A stretch of DNA of 52,474 nt from Lachnospiraceae bacterium (lineage in GTDB: Bacteria > Bacillota > Clostridia > Lachnospirales > Lachnospiraceae). Shown here one piece after another: positions 1 to 8,688 of this stretch. The notes beneath the pieces were generated by a model. That model made no database searches. It was not told where the DNA came from and worked only from the letters and a program-made list of their open reading frames with translations. The first letter of the stretch is position 1; each line of letters opens with the position of its first letter. Position numbers and translations under genes: made by a program. The stretch lies in NCBI GenBank assembly GCA_015057445.1, contig SVEI01000012.1:1-52474 (forward strand). Reading direction: 5' to 3'.

Positions 1-1
1 G

Positions 2-784
2 GATAATTGCAATATATCATACATGCACTATTCATATGAGACTGAAGAAGATCTTGGATTAGGAAAGCTAAAGCCCATAATTGATTCAGCAGTTAAAAAA
101 TATGCAGGTGAGGATTTAGGTCCATGTGATATGCAAATTTTTATCGAATCACCTTATGATGAAGGGATGGAAACACAGGAAGTGCAGGTGGACATAGATG
201 CAATAATTGCAAATATTGAGGATGGTGAGACTTGTGAGATAAAAACTGAAGATGGAGAAATTTATGAGATAAAAAGCTATGATGGAGAAGTTGACGTGAC
301 AATGATTGGTGTTGATGAAAGTGAATCTATGCCGGAAGAAATTCGCGATATCTACTACTTGGATTCAAAATGCTATCAGGTTCATATTTTGACTGAAAGT
401 GATAGATATGATATATGGATTGACAGTGTAACAGGATTAGTAACTGTATTTAATCATGAGGATGAAGACTTAGGTACATTTACCAATGGTTGGGATGTAA
501 ATAGTGCAGCTGATGTAGTGTATGAGGTTTCTTCTGACGAACAAAAGGAATATGATGCAATTATAGATAGTTTTATTGCTGATGAATTAAAATTAGGCAC
601 TGTTGAAAAATTCTATGCACAGGATATGGGTGTAAGCTATTTTGGTACCAGTGGTAATAATGTACGTGCTTATTACAATGTAGTCTGTAAGACTGTGGAT
701 GGCGCCGTTGTAGAAGTGACTTTCGATATTGGGGAGAAGAAGGTAACTTATTTTAGAACAAGTGTAATGTATTTGTCAGAATAA
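2..784 (+). CDS. Hypothetical acidic protein, 5'-truncated by window edge
   Basis: I do not recognise the family. The frame is open back to base 2. The first ATG (base 23) has no Shine-Dalgarno sequence, so the gene very probably starts outside the window and only the C-terminal 253 or more residues are seen. The visible part is strongly acidic (many Asp/Glu) and rich in beta-type segments. A stretch near residues 110-145 (YYLDSKCYQVHI, then YDIWIDSVTGLVTVF) alternates in the way PepSY-like or other small beta-sheet extracellular domains do, but this resemblance is only an inference. No membrane helix is visible in this part; any signal peptide would lie upstream of the window. It ends just before a strong terminator, so it is the last gene of its transcript. 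Confidence 0.7.
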   Translation, partial: DNCNISYMHYSYETEEDLGLGKLKPIIDSAVKKYAGEDLGPCDMQIFIESPYDEGMETQEVQVDIDAIIANIEDGETCEIKTEDGEIYEIKSYDGEVDVTMIGVDESESMPEEIRDIYYLDSKCYQVHILTESDRYDIWIDSVTGLVTVFNHEDEDLGTFTNGWDVNSAADVVYEVSSDEQKEYDAIIDSFIADELKLGTVEKFYAQDMGVSYFGTSGNNVRAYYNVVCKTVDGAVVEVTFDIGEKKVTYFRTSVMYLSE

Positions 785-800
785 ATATTCTGTATAATTG

Positions 801-837
801 GTGGCTATTTGGATTCTTCAAATAGCCACATTTTTTG
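801..837 (+). terminator. Rho-independent terminator after the first gene
   Basis: Perfect 11-bp stem, GTGGCTATTTG (801-811) with CAAATAGCCAC (819-829), 7-nt loop, followed by a run of six T. It closes the transcript of the truncated first gene. Confidence 0.9.
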
Positions 838-855
838 TACTGTATTAGTAAAAAA

Positions 856-891
856 TTTAAGGAAATAATTTTTGTCATATATTTCCTTAAA
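856..891. repeat. 12-bp inverted repeat upstream of the c-di-GMP gene
   Basis: TTTAAGGAAATA (856-867) and TATTTCCTTAAA (880-891) are perfect reverse complements separated by 12 bases. There is no T-run after it, so it is not a standard terminator. It lies in the 220-bp gap before the 1257-residue sensor/EAL gene and could be an operator or an RNA hairpin. The rest of this gap (892-1004) is AT-rich, with a possible -10 hexamer TATAAT at 950-955 but no convincing -35. Confidence 0.45.
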
Positions 892-1004
892 TAACTTGCT
901 TAACTATTGTTTATTTGGTAATATTATGTTAATTGGATTATTATAAATTTATAATGATTTACCTGTTTTTGAAGGGTATTTAATAAATATCCGGGAGGCT
1001 TATT

Positions 1005-4000
1005 ATGACACCAAGGAAAAAAGTTGCCTTGTTATTAGGACATGTAGAAGAAAGTTACCAAAGTTTATTCATAGAAGGTTTTTTTCAGCAGATGTTTTCT
1101 TATAATTTTGATGTCTGCGTTTTTGCTATGTATAATAAATACCAGGAAACAGCAGAAAGAGAAAAGGGTGAGACGGCTATTTTTTCTTTGGTGAATCCTG
1201 AGCTTTTTGATGGAATTGTTATATTGTCTGATACTATACAGACTCCTGGTTTAGCGGAAAAATTAGAAGAAAGATTTAAAGAAACCTATAGTGGTCCTGT
1301 TGTTTGCGTGGATAAGCAGAGTAAGTATTATCCAACGCTTATTACTGACCACTATTTTGTGTGTAAAAAACTTGTTGAGCATCTTATTGTTGAACATGGA
1401 TACAAGGATATTGCTTATCTTACTGGTAAGGAGGAACATATTCACTCCCAGGAGAGACTGAAAGCATATAAAGACTGTATGAACGAGTATAATCTCCCAA
1501 TTAAAGATAATAGAATTTTCTATGGAGATTTTTGGTATGGATGTGGAGAGACTGTTGTTAAAAAGCTTTTGATAGATGAAAATGGTTTGCCAGAGGCTAT
1601 AGCATGTGCTAATGATTGTATGGCAATAAGTGTTGCTATAGCATTAGAGTCCTATGGCTTAAGAGTACCAGAGGATATAGCTGTTATTGGATATGATTCC
1701 ACTGAAGATGGAAGAAAAAGTCCTAGTCCACTTACATCAGCACCTATACCAGCCAAGGAAAATGGTGTTAATGCAGCAAGTAAAATATATTCATTAATTA
1801 ATGATGAAGATTTTATTCCTTTTAAATCTGAAAATGAACTGTTTATTGGAAGTAGCTGTGGTTGTAAAGATTTTAATAGTCACTGGATTTCGGGATTACG
1901 TAGTAGCTGGAAAACTATAGACTCACAGGAAAAGTTTAATTCTAGATTTAATTGTTTTATGGATGATCTTATATCTAAATCTAATTTTAGAGATTTGATT
2001 AATACTATATTTGCGTCTATGCACCACCTGGGTGATTATGAAAGTTTCTCATTATGTCTTAATTCACAGTGGATAGAATCTGAAAAGCTTCATAGTAAGG
2101 ATACCCAGTGGGATGGTTATTCAGAGCAAATTTTACCTGTTTTAAGCTGTAAAAAAGATGGTTCATCGAATAAGATTAATTATTCTAATACTTTTGATAA
2201 GATATCTTTACTACCAGAATTATACGAGGAAAGAGAATATCCAACTGCATTTTATTTTACACCGCTTCATTTTGAAGAACGATGTTTAGGGTATGCTGTT
2301 TTAAGCTATGGTAATCAGGTTAGAGCATATACAGAAGTATACTGGGAGTGGCTTAGAAATATTATGCAAGGCTTAGAGTGTTATCGAAGATTCGATTCAG
2401 TAAGATATCTCTATCAGCAGCTAGAAGCTAATCAAACTAGAGATAATCTTACAGGTCTTTATAATTATCAGAGTATGCTTCAAAAGTTTGAGAATATTTC
2501 TGGAAAATATGTTGGAGCTATTGCTGTAGATATTAGAGGATTAGCTGAGATTAATGATAAGCATGGGCGAGCACAGGGTAATTATGCTATTAAGACGGTA
2601 TCTGGTATATTAAAGAATCTTATCGAGCGTGGCCTTTGTTGCGTATTAGGTAATGGTGAATTTGTAGGTGTAGAGATTTATGATTCAGATATTTTTGATG
2701 AACAAATATATATAATTAAGGATGAACTCATTAAACAAATTGATGATGTTACTGACTTACCTTATAATTTATCTGTTTACGTTGGATGCGGTTACTCTTA
2801 TGTTTCGGAAGTTAAACAATTAGAACACTTAATTAATACAACTGTAGCACAGAAGAATGGTAATAAGATAGCAGAACAAAAGATTAGACATAAAGATACT
2901 TTAACTGATGAAGAATTTAAGGAGATGATGTTAGTTCAAGATATTATGGATAATAATCGTCTTACATATCATTTCCAACCTATTGTTAATGCTAAAAATG
3001 GAGATATCTATGCTTATGAAGCGCTTATGAGAGCTGATGTTGAGCAGTTTGTGTCACCACTTACCATTATTAAATATGCTGACTTTATGGGAAGGCTATA
3101 TGATGTTGAGAAACTTACATTCTTTAATGTTTTAGATAGAATAAGTTTAGATGAACATCTTTTTGATGGAAAAAAGGTTTTTATTAATAGTATTCCTGAT
3201 AATAGATTGCAGGGTTATGATGCCGATGAATTGACAGTTAAGTTAGAAAAATATTCAGCTACCGTTGTTGTAGAACTTACAGAACAAGCTGAACTTCCTG
3301 ATGCTGAGCTGACTCTTATGAAAAAAGAGTATGCAGCTATGGGGATTGAAACTGCCGTTGACGATTATGGAACAGGATATTCTAATGTAACAAACCTTCT
3401 TAGATACATGCCTGATTATGTTAAAATTGATCGTATGTTATTATCAGAGATACAGGACAGCCCGCAGAAACAGCATTTTGTTCGTGAAATTATAGAGTTT
3501 GCACATGATAATAATATTATGGCTTTAGCAGAGGGCGTTGAAACCAATCAAGAATTACAAATGATTATCAGTCTTGGTGTTGATCTTATTCAAGGTTACT
3601 ATACAGCAAGACCTAATAAAGATGTTATATCTTCAATTGACAAAGATGTTAAAGACGAAATTGCACGTTATCACAGACAACGTATGCTTGGTAATGGTAG
3701 TAAGATTTATGTGGCAGGTAAGGAGAGTAGAATTCACTTAGCAAAGCTTGTTGCGGACAAGTATTCAATTATTGAGTTTGTACCTGATAATATTGTTCAT
3801 AAGTCTATTACATTAACTGGAATATCTGGAGTTACATCCAATATTATTCTTGAGATTAAGTCGGGTTACAAGGGTAGGATAGTTCTTGATAATGCAAGAT
3901 TTGCAGCAGGTAAGAATAGTGCATGTATTGCTATTGAGGAAAACTGTGATGTAACCTTGGTTCTTAAGGGAGAAAATCACTTGAGAGATGGAGGTATACG

Positions 4001-4778
4001 TGTTGCAGATGGTTCTGTACTTACTATAGAAGGTGAGGGTGATCTTTCTGTTCATAGTGAAAAAGATAACTATTTTGGTATAGGAAATGATATAGATTCT
4101 AAGCATGGAACATTAATTTTTGACCAAGATGGTTGTGTTGAAGTTCGCTGTAATGGAGCTAAGGGTGTTGGTATTGGCTCAGGCTATGGTGGAACAATTG
4201 ATATTAGAAAAGGTAAATACATAGTTGAACTAACAGGTGAAGAAGGTGTAGGAATAGGAACAAGAACTGGAGATGTTAGATTGGATATTGCCATGTGTAA
4301 TATAAATCTTAGACTCTACACAACAAATAATGTTGGAATAGGTTCTATGTATGGTAATGTTGATGTTGATATTTCACACATATTATTGCAATGTATGTTT
4401 GGTGGAACATTTAGTGCAGGTATAGGAACCTTATATGGTGAAAATTCCAATATTTCCATTGCCAATGCAAATTGTAAGTTAAACCTAAGAGCTATTGAGA
4501 TTTCAGGTGTTGGTTCTGCAAAGAAAGCTTCTACAGTTAATTTTAAAGAATGTGGTGTTACAATTAAGGGAGAGGGTAGAGGAGCTCTTGCATTTGGTAA
4601 TGCTAATAAGAACTGTAAGCTTAAATTCTTAGATTGTGATGTTGATTCTGATATTAAGTCTAATCTTCAAACAGATATTGGAGCATTGGAATCAGATATT
4701 TCAATCTATAATGGTCGAATGTTGTTTATGCTCAATGGCGATGAGATGGTTAGAGAGACTAAGTATGAAGGTCTTTAA
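1005..4778 (+). CDS. LacI-type sensor / degenerate GGDEF / EAL c-di-GMP phosphodiesterase / beta-solenoid fusion
   Basis: A 1257-residue multidomain protein, probably cytoplasmic since no signal peptide or membrane helix is seen. Residues about 5-285 resemble the periplasmic-binding-protein-like ligand domain of LacI regulators (VAVIGYDS, PLTSAPIP) without a DNA-binding HTH, ending in a Cys-Gly-Cys motif near 285. A linker/GAF-like region follows. A GGDEF domain starts at DNLTGLYNY (about 480), but its signature is GNGEF (549-553), so cyclase activity is unlikely. The EAL domain (about 655-870) keeps Glu672 in EALMR, the Asn of FINS, Glu in ELTE, Asp786-Asp787, Lys in YVKID, Glu in AEGVE and Gln in QGYY, so c-di-GMP hydrolysis is expected. 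Residues about 900-1257 form Gly/Asp/Asn-rich repeats (GVGIGSGYG, GVGIGTRTG) typical of a right-handed beta-helix. The start has a good SD (CGGGAGG). Domain calls come from motifs; the solenoid's ligand is unknown. Confidence 0.9.
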   Translation: MTPRKKVALLLGHVEESYQSLFIEGFFQQMFSYNFDVCVFAMYNKYQETAEREKGETAIFSLVNPELFDGIVILSDTIQTPGLAEKLEERFKETYSGPVVCVDKQSKYYPTLITDHYFVCKKLVEHLIVEHGYKDIAYLTGKEEHIHSQERLKAYKDCMNEYNLPIKDNRIFYGDFWYGCGETVVKKLLIDENGLPEAIACANDCMAISVAIALESYGLRVPEDIAVIGYDSTEDGRKSPSPLTSAPIPAKENGVNAASKIYSLINDEDFIPFKSENELFIGSSCGCKDFNSHWISGLRSSWKTIDSQEKFNSRFNCFMDDLISKSNFRDLINTIFASMHHLGDYESFSLCLNSQWIESEKLHSKDTQWDGYSEQILPVLSCKKDGSSNKINYSNTFDKISLLPELYEEREYPTAFYFTPLHFEERCLGYAVLSYGNQVRAYTEVYWEWLRNIMQGLECYRRFDSVRYLYQQLEANQTRDNLTGLYNYQSMLQKFENISGKYVGAIAVDIRGLAEINDKHGRAQGNYAIKTVSGILKNLIERGLCCVLGNGEFVGVEIYDSDIFDEQIYIIKDELIKQIDDVTDLPYNLSVYVGCGYSYVSEVKQLEHLINTTVAQKNGNKIAEQKIRHKDTLTDEEFKEMMLVQDIMDNNRLTYHFQPIVNAKNGDIYAYEALMRADVEQFVSPLTIIKYADFMGRLYDVEKLTFFNVLDRISLDEHLFDGKKVFINSIPDNRLQGYDADELTVKLEKYSATVVVELTEQAELPDAELTLMKKEYAAMGIETAVDDYGTGYSNVTNLLRYMPDYVKIDRMLLSEIQDSPQKQHFVREIIEFAHDNNIMALAEGVETNQELQMIISLGVDLIQGYYTARPNKDVISSIDKDVKDEIARYHRQRMLGNGSKIYVAGKESRIHLAKLVADKYSIIEFVPDNIVHKSITLTGISGVTSNIILEIKSGYKGRIVLDNARFAAGKNSACIAIEENCDVTLVLKGENHLRDGGIRVADGSVLTIEGEGDLSVHSEKDNYFGIGNDIDSKHGTLIFDQDGCVEVRCNGAKGVGIGSGYGGTIDIRKGKYIVELTGEEGVGIGTRTGDVRLDIAMCNINLRLYTTNNVGIGSMYGNVDVDISHILLQCMFGGTFSAGIGTLYGENSNISIANANCKLNLRAIEISGVGSAKKASTVNFKECGVTIKGEGRGALAFGNANKNCKLKFLDCDVDSDIKSNLQTDIGALESDISIYNGRMLFMLNGDEMVRETKYEGL

Positions 4779-4783
4779 ATGGT

Positions 4784-4823
4784 AAAATTCATTCAGATAT
4801 CTTTTATCTGAATGAATTTTTAA
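4784..4823 (+). terminator. Rho-independent terminator
   Basis: 15-bp perfect stem, 4784-4798 with 4806-4820 (core ATTCATTCAGAT / ATCTGAATGAAT), loop of 7 nt, ending in a T-run. It ends the transcript of the large EAL fusion gene. Confidence 0.9.
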
Positions 4824-4850
4824 TTAATTTACTAATAAAGAGTATGAAAT

Positions 4851-5444
4851 ATGAAAAATGATATTAAATGGGATATTTTATTACGAATACGAACAACAGG
4901 TTGGGATTCATCCAATGCTGATATGCATCATTTTCCTTATGAACCAACTGATTATAGAGTATTAGAACGACTCGCCGATAGTGGCTATATAGGGAAGAAA
5001 AATGTTTTGGTTGATTATGGCTGTGGTAAGGGAAGAGTAGATTATTTTTTATCCCACGAAACAAAATGTAAATCTATAGGTGTAGAATACGATGAAAGAA
5101 TCTACAATCAGGCTGTTGATAATATGATTCATGCCGTATCTAAAAATAAAGTATTCTTTTATCATGGAGCCGCCGAAGAGTTTGAACCACCTATCACTGT
5201 TGATAGATGTTATTTTTTTAATCCTTTTAGTACAGAGATTTTAAAAAAGGTTATTGCTAGGATTGTGGATTCGTATTATGAAAATCCAAGAGAAATATTG
5301 CTATTTTTTTATTATCCATCTGACTATTACATATCATTTCTTATGACTCATAATAATGTAGAGTTTTATGATGAAATAGATTGCACTGATCTATTTGAAG
5401 ATTATAATAAGAGAGAAAGAATAGTTATTTTTCGGATTGTTTAA
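4851..5444 (+). CDS. SAM-dependent methyltransferase, class I
   Basis: Predicted small-molecule or macromolecule methyltransferase of 197 residues; the substrate is unknown. Motif I of the Rossmann-fold family is clear at VLVDYGCGKGRVDYFL (about residues 49-64), with the acidic residue that binds the SAM ribose in GVEYDE, and a motif IV-like RCYFFNPFS near residue 122, in the place of the usual D/NPP(F/Y). The protein is compact and has no membrane segment. It starts 31 bases after a strong terminator with only a weak ribosome binding site, so expression may be low or driven by an undetected promoter. The gene ends 17 bases before the next, a small membrane protein, suggesting co-transcription. 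Family confidence is high; specific function is not inferable. Confidence 0.85.
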   Translation: MKNDIKWDILLRIRTTGWDSSNADMHHFPYEPTDYRVLERLADSGYIGKKNVLVDYGCGKGRVDYFLSHETKCKSIGVEYDERIYNQAVDNMIHAVSKNKVFFYHGAAEEFEPPITVDRCYFFNPFSTEILKKVIARIVDSYYENPREILLFFYYPSDYYISFLMTHNNVEFYDEIDCTDLFEDYNKRERIVIFRIV

Positions 5445-5461
5445 TAATTGCTGGAGGATAT

Positions 5462-5854
5462 ATGAATAATTCATCTGCTATATTTATTTTGATAATGGGT
5501 ATTATATTGTTGGTAATTGGAATATGGATTGTTGCTAGAAGAAATCGATGTAGCGTTCTAATTCAAGCTGAATATATAAAGTGTAATCCTATATCTGTTA
5601 ATTGTGTTACTAGTTATTATCCTGTTTTTAGATTTACATATAATAGTACAGTTTATGAAAACCAAAGCTTCGATTCAATATCTAAGAAACAATATAATAC
5701 ATATAGATTGGGCTATTTTTTTTCTGTATATATAAATCCAAATAATCCAAGAGATATTGTAATGAATAAGAAGTTTAAGTTTACCGACGGATTGATTATT
5801 ATTATAGGATTGTTGTTTGTTATATTCAGTATTATATATTTTATGACAGTATAA
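5462..5854 (+). CDS. Small two-helix membrane protein, DUF3592-like
   Basis: A 130-residue protein with a transmembrane helix at each end (residues about 5-25, and about 105-128) around an extracytoplasmic or cytoplasmic beta-rich core. The core contains the pattern YYPVFRFTYNSTVYE followed by GYFFSVYINPNNPRDIV, which matches the look of DUF3592 proteins (a small domain with a conserved 'YPVFEF' strand and a 'V..NP..P' turn). Function of that family is unknown. A good SD (GGAGGATAT) precedes the ATG. It is spaced 17 bases from the methyltransferase gene and 13 bases from the LUD gene, so the three probably form one transcript. Confidence 0.75.
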   Translation: MNNSSAIFILIMGIILLVIGIWIVARRNRCSVLIQAEYIKCNPISVNCVTSYYPVFRFTYNSTVYENQSFDSISKKQYNTYRLGYFFSVYINPNNPRDIVMNKKFKFTDGLIIIIGLLFVIFSIIYFMTV

Positions 5855-5867
5855 GGAGGAAAATAAA

Positions 5868-6509
5868 ATGAAAGATAATAACACTATTACTAGAAATGAA
5901 TTGTTAGCTCAGAAAGTAATTAAGGGATTGGAATCAAGGAATATGTGCGGATATTTTGCTAAAACAAAAGAGGAAGCTCTTGCAAAGGCATTAGAGATAA
6001 TTCAAAAAGGTTCGTCTATTGGGTGGGGAGGATCTATGTCTGTAAGCCAAATTGGTCTTAGGGATGCAGTGGTTAATGGTGATTATGAAGTGTTTAATCG
6101 TGATATCTGTCAATCGCCAGAAGAAAAAAGAGAGGTAGAACTTAAAATATTTGGATGTGATTATTTCCTATGTAGTAGTAATGCTATAACAGAAGATGGA
6201 ATTCTTGTAAATATAGATGGCAATTCTAATCGCGTTGCAGCTATTGCGTACGGACCTAAGAATGTTCTTATGATTGTTGGTATGAATAAAGTAGCTAAAG
6301 ATGTTGATTCGGCCCTTTCTCGTGCTAGGAATATTGCGGCTCCTATTAATGCGCAGAGATTTCCTTTAGATACACCTTGTAAACATACAGGTTCATGTGC
6401 AAATTGTAAATCAAGAGATACCATTTGCTGTGAATTCTTAGTGACAAGATATTCCAGACATGCTAACAGATTTCATATCATATTAGTTGATGAAGAACTT
6501 GGATATTAA
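5868..6509 (+). CDS. LUD-domain protein (LutC/DUF162 family)
   Basis: A 213-residue protein with the LUD (lactate utilisation, pfam02589-type) fold. The N-terminal helix region (LLAQKVIKGLESRNM) and the segment SIGWGGSMSVSQIGL are characteristic, as are GILVNIDGNSNRVAAIAYGP and VGMNKVAKD. The C-terminus has a Cys cluster, HTGSCANCKSRDTICC, seen in the stand-alone LUD proteins of clostridia. LutC-type proteins work with iron-sulfur partners in lactate oxidation, but no lutA/lutB partner is here, so a role in lactate use is not supported by context. SD AAGGAGG lies 7 bases upstream. The gene is last in a three-gene transcript and is followed by a terminator. Confidence 0.85.
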   Translation: MKDNNTITRNELLAQKVIKGLESRNMCGYFAKTKEEALAKALEIIQKGSSIGWGGSMSVSQIGLRDAVVNGDYEVFNRDICQSPEEKREVELKIFGCDYFLCSSNAITEDGILVNIDGNSNRVAAIAYGPKNVLMIVGMNKVAKDVDSALSRARNIAAPINAQRFPLDTPCKHTGSCANCKSRDTICCEFLVTRYSRHANRFHIILVDEELGY

Positions 6510-6535
6510 TAAGTAAAAATTTCGAATTGTTTAGA

Positions 6536-6560
6536 AGGGAGTTTATGCTCCCTTTTATTT
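6536..6560 (+). terminator. Rho-independent terminator after LUD gene
   Basis: Stem AAGGGAG (6536-6542) with CTCCCTT (6549-6555), 6-nt loop, then TTATTTA. Moderate stem with a short T-rich tail. Confidence 0.8.
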
Positions 6561-6611
6561 ATATTAAAGCGATTTTAATTTATTATTAATCTTGTTTTTA
6601 TTGTACTTTCA

Positions 6612-6640
6612 TTGCATTTATGTAGTTTAAATATTATAAT
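6612..6640 (+). promoter_or_regulatory. Sigma-A type promoter of the membrane EAL gene
   Basis: TTGCAT (6612-6617), 17-bp spacer, TATAAT (6635-6640). The expected transcription start is near 6647, which makes an ATG at 6648 unusable and supports translation start at 6687. Confidence 0.65.
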
Positions 6641-6686
6641 TAAATAGATGTTTTCGGTTTTCTATTTTGGAGAAGGGATAATTTGT

Positions 6687-8675
6687 ATGAGCAAATCAAA
6701 AGATAAACGAATTAAAAAATTAAATAGAAAAAGAATATGGCCATCTATAATTGGTTTATTTATCATTTCAGTTTTGATGACTGCGTGTGTAACAGCAGTT
6801 TTACTTCTTTATATGTTAGATTTAGTTGATCAAAAGCTATATGATTCATATAAGCTTTCCTATAATATAGCTGATTATATGATGAGTGAAAATTTAGATA
6901 ACTCGTCATATAAAGAAATTAATCAATATCTAGAAATTGATAATTCGGTGTTTGCTGTCAATGTATTAGATGAAAATAATAATACTATATGGTCAAATAA
7001 TGAATATACGCCTAATATTGATGAAACTCTTATATATATTAATTCAACAGATGTATTTCAAGATGGTTTTGAGATAATTATAGAAAATGATGAAGGTAGT
7101 CTTTTTGTTAAAAATGGTGAAAGTGTTGAAATAACTGATGAGTTTAACGATAATTTGATGAAACAACTTGCTTTAATTGATATGAAAAAAGTATTTAAAG
7201 AAAGAAATATACCGATTATCGTTTCTTCTATATGGCATATAATACATCATGGAGATTATACATTTTTAATTTTAAATGATATAACAGTATTTAACGATGA
7301 CTTATATATGGTATTTATCACATTTATATTGATGATAGTTATGATGTCTGTTTTTATGATATATTACATATCATCCTTAGTTAGTGTTGCCAGAAGTCAG
7401 CATAAAATTAGTAAAGTATTGTACACTGACATGGTGACAGGTGGATATAATTGGTTGTATTTTACTAAAAAAGGAGATAAACTTTTAAGAAGAAATCGTG
7501 GTAGATTAAATTTTGCTATGATTAACCTTCGTATGGAAAAGTATAGAAGCTTCTGTACTTGTTTTGGAGTGAAAGAGGGTGAAGAACTTATGGAAAAGTT
7601 CTATCATACCCTAAAAAAAGAATTAAAAAAGAAAGAGCTTATGGCTCATCATGACGAGGCTGATTTTGGTTTGCTTGTTTCTTTTGCTAATCAGGAAGAC
7701 TTGCTACAAAGACTTGATTCTATCGAACAGTCTTTGTGTCAGATTATGCCAAACATAAAGATGTATTTTAGATTTGGCCTTTGTATAGCTGATAATAATG
7801 ATCATGAGGTAGATGGTTTATATAATAATGCGACAACAGCATTAGATTTACTCCCTGAAGATTCGGACGAGAAGATTGCATCTTATGATATAGAAATGAA
7901 GAAGCAACAACTTTGGGAGCGTAGGGTTGAGGATGACATGGACAAGGCACTTGTTACCGAACAGTTTAAGCTTTATCTTCAGCCTAAATATAGTACCAAG
8001 GAAGAAAAATTAGCTGGAGCAGAGGCTTTAGTTAGATGGATTCATCCAGTAGAGGGATTTATTCCACCTAATAAATTTATTCCTATTTTTGAGAACAATG
8101 GTTTTATTCTCCAACTAGATGACTATATGATAGAACAGGTCGCTAAACAACAAGCAAAATGGATGGAAGAGAAACGAGAATTATTCCCAATATCAGTAAA
8201 TGTTTCAAGAGCTCATTTTACTAGAGAAAATTTAGCTGAGCACATTTGTGGAATTGTAGATAAATACAATGTGCCACACAAGTATATTGAACTTGAGCTT
8301 ACAGAAAGTGCGTTCTTTGATGATAAGTATGTGCTTATTGATACTGTTAAACAGTTAAGAGAATATGGTTTTATAGTATCTATGGATGATTTTGGTGCAG
8401 GATATTCTTCACTTAATTCTCTTAAGGAATTATCTATTGATGTGCTTAAAATTGATGCTGATTTCTTTAGAGGCGTAGAGTCTGTTGAAAGAGGAATGCT
8501 TATAGTATCAGAGGTAATTGATTTGGCTAAGAAGCTTGATATGAAGATTGTTGCAGAGGGTATTGAGAGCAGAGAGCAGGTTGATTTCCTTACAGCACAG
8601 GAGTGTGATCTTATACAAGGATATTATTTTGCAAAACCAATGTCTATTGGTGAATTTGAGGAAAAGTATAATTAG
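6687..8675 (+). CDS. Membrane-bound GGDEF/EAL protein, probable c-di-GMP phosphodiesterase
   Basis: 662 residues from the chosen start. Topology is a basic N-terminus, TM1 (about 17-43), an extracytoplasmic sensor region (about 44-205, rich in Asp/Asn), TM2 (about 206-229), then cytoplasmic GGDEF and EAL domains. The GGDEF domain begins at YTDMVTGGYNWL, but the signature position reads EADFG, so it is probably catalytically dead. The EAL domain is intact: Glu446 in AEALVRW, Asn in SVNVSR, Glu in ELTES, Asp567-Asp568 in MDDFGAGYSS, Lys in VLKID, Glu in AEGIE, Gln in LIQGYY. This favours c-di-GMP breakdown. An upstream in-frame ATG at 6648 is rejected because it coincides with the predicted transcription start; ATG 6687 has GGAGAAGGG 13 bases upstream. 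The azlC gene starts 14 bases after the stop. Confidence 0.92.
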   Translation: MSKSKDKRIKKLNRKRIWPSIIGLFIISVLMTACVTAVLLLYMLDLVDQKLYDSYKLSYNIADYMMSENLDNSSYKEINQYLEIDNSVFAVNVLDENNNTIWSNNEYTPNIDETLIYINSTDVFQDGFEIIIENDEGSLFVKNGESVEITDEFNDNLMKQLALIDMKKVFKERNIPIIVSSIWHIIHHGDYTFLILNDITVFNDDLYMVFITFILMIVMMSVFMIYYISSLVSVARSQHKISKVLYTDMVTGGYNWLYFTKKGDKLLRRNRGRLNFAMINLRMEKYRSFCTCFGVKEGEELMEKFYHTLKKELKKKELMAHHDEADFGLLVSFANQEDLLQRLDSIEQSLCQIMPNIKMYFRFGLCIADNNDHEVDGLYNNATTALDLLPEDSDEKIASYDIEMKKQQLWERRVEDDMDKALVTEQFKLYLQPKYSTKEEKLAGAEALVRWIHPVEGFIPPNKFIPIFENNGFILQLDDYMIEQVAKQQAKWMEEKRELFPISVNVSRAHFTRENLAEHICGIVDKYNVPHKYIELELTESAFFDDKYVLIDTVKQLREYGFIVSMDDFGAGYSSLNSLKELSIDVLKIDADFFRGVESVERGMLIVSEVIDLAKKLDMKIVAEGIESREQVDFLTAQECDLIQGYYFAKPMSIGEFEEKYN

Positions 8676-8688
8676 GAGACTTATAGTA

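Noticed and set aside
940-955. ATTATAAATTTATAAT, a perfect 16-bp palindrome
   Set aside because: It is made only of A and T in an AT-rich gap, so symmetry is likely by chance; it may simply hold a -10 element.
3813-4106. A 97-codon - strand frame inside the sensor/EAL gene
   Set aside because: It is antisense to a well-supported coding region, without a start site or recognisable motifs.
8548-8688. A longer AzlC starting at 8548
   Set aside because: It would lie inside the EAL gene, has no ribosome site, and adds residues not seen in the family; the 8689 start has TTAGGAGA.
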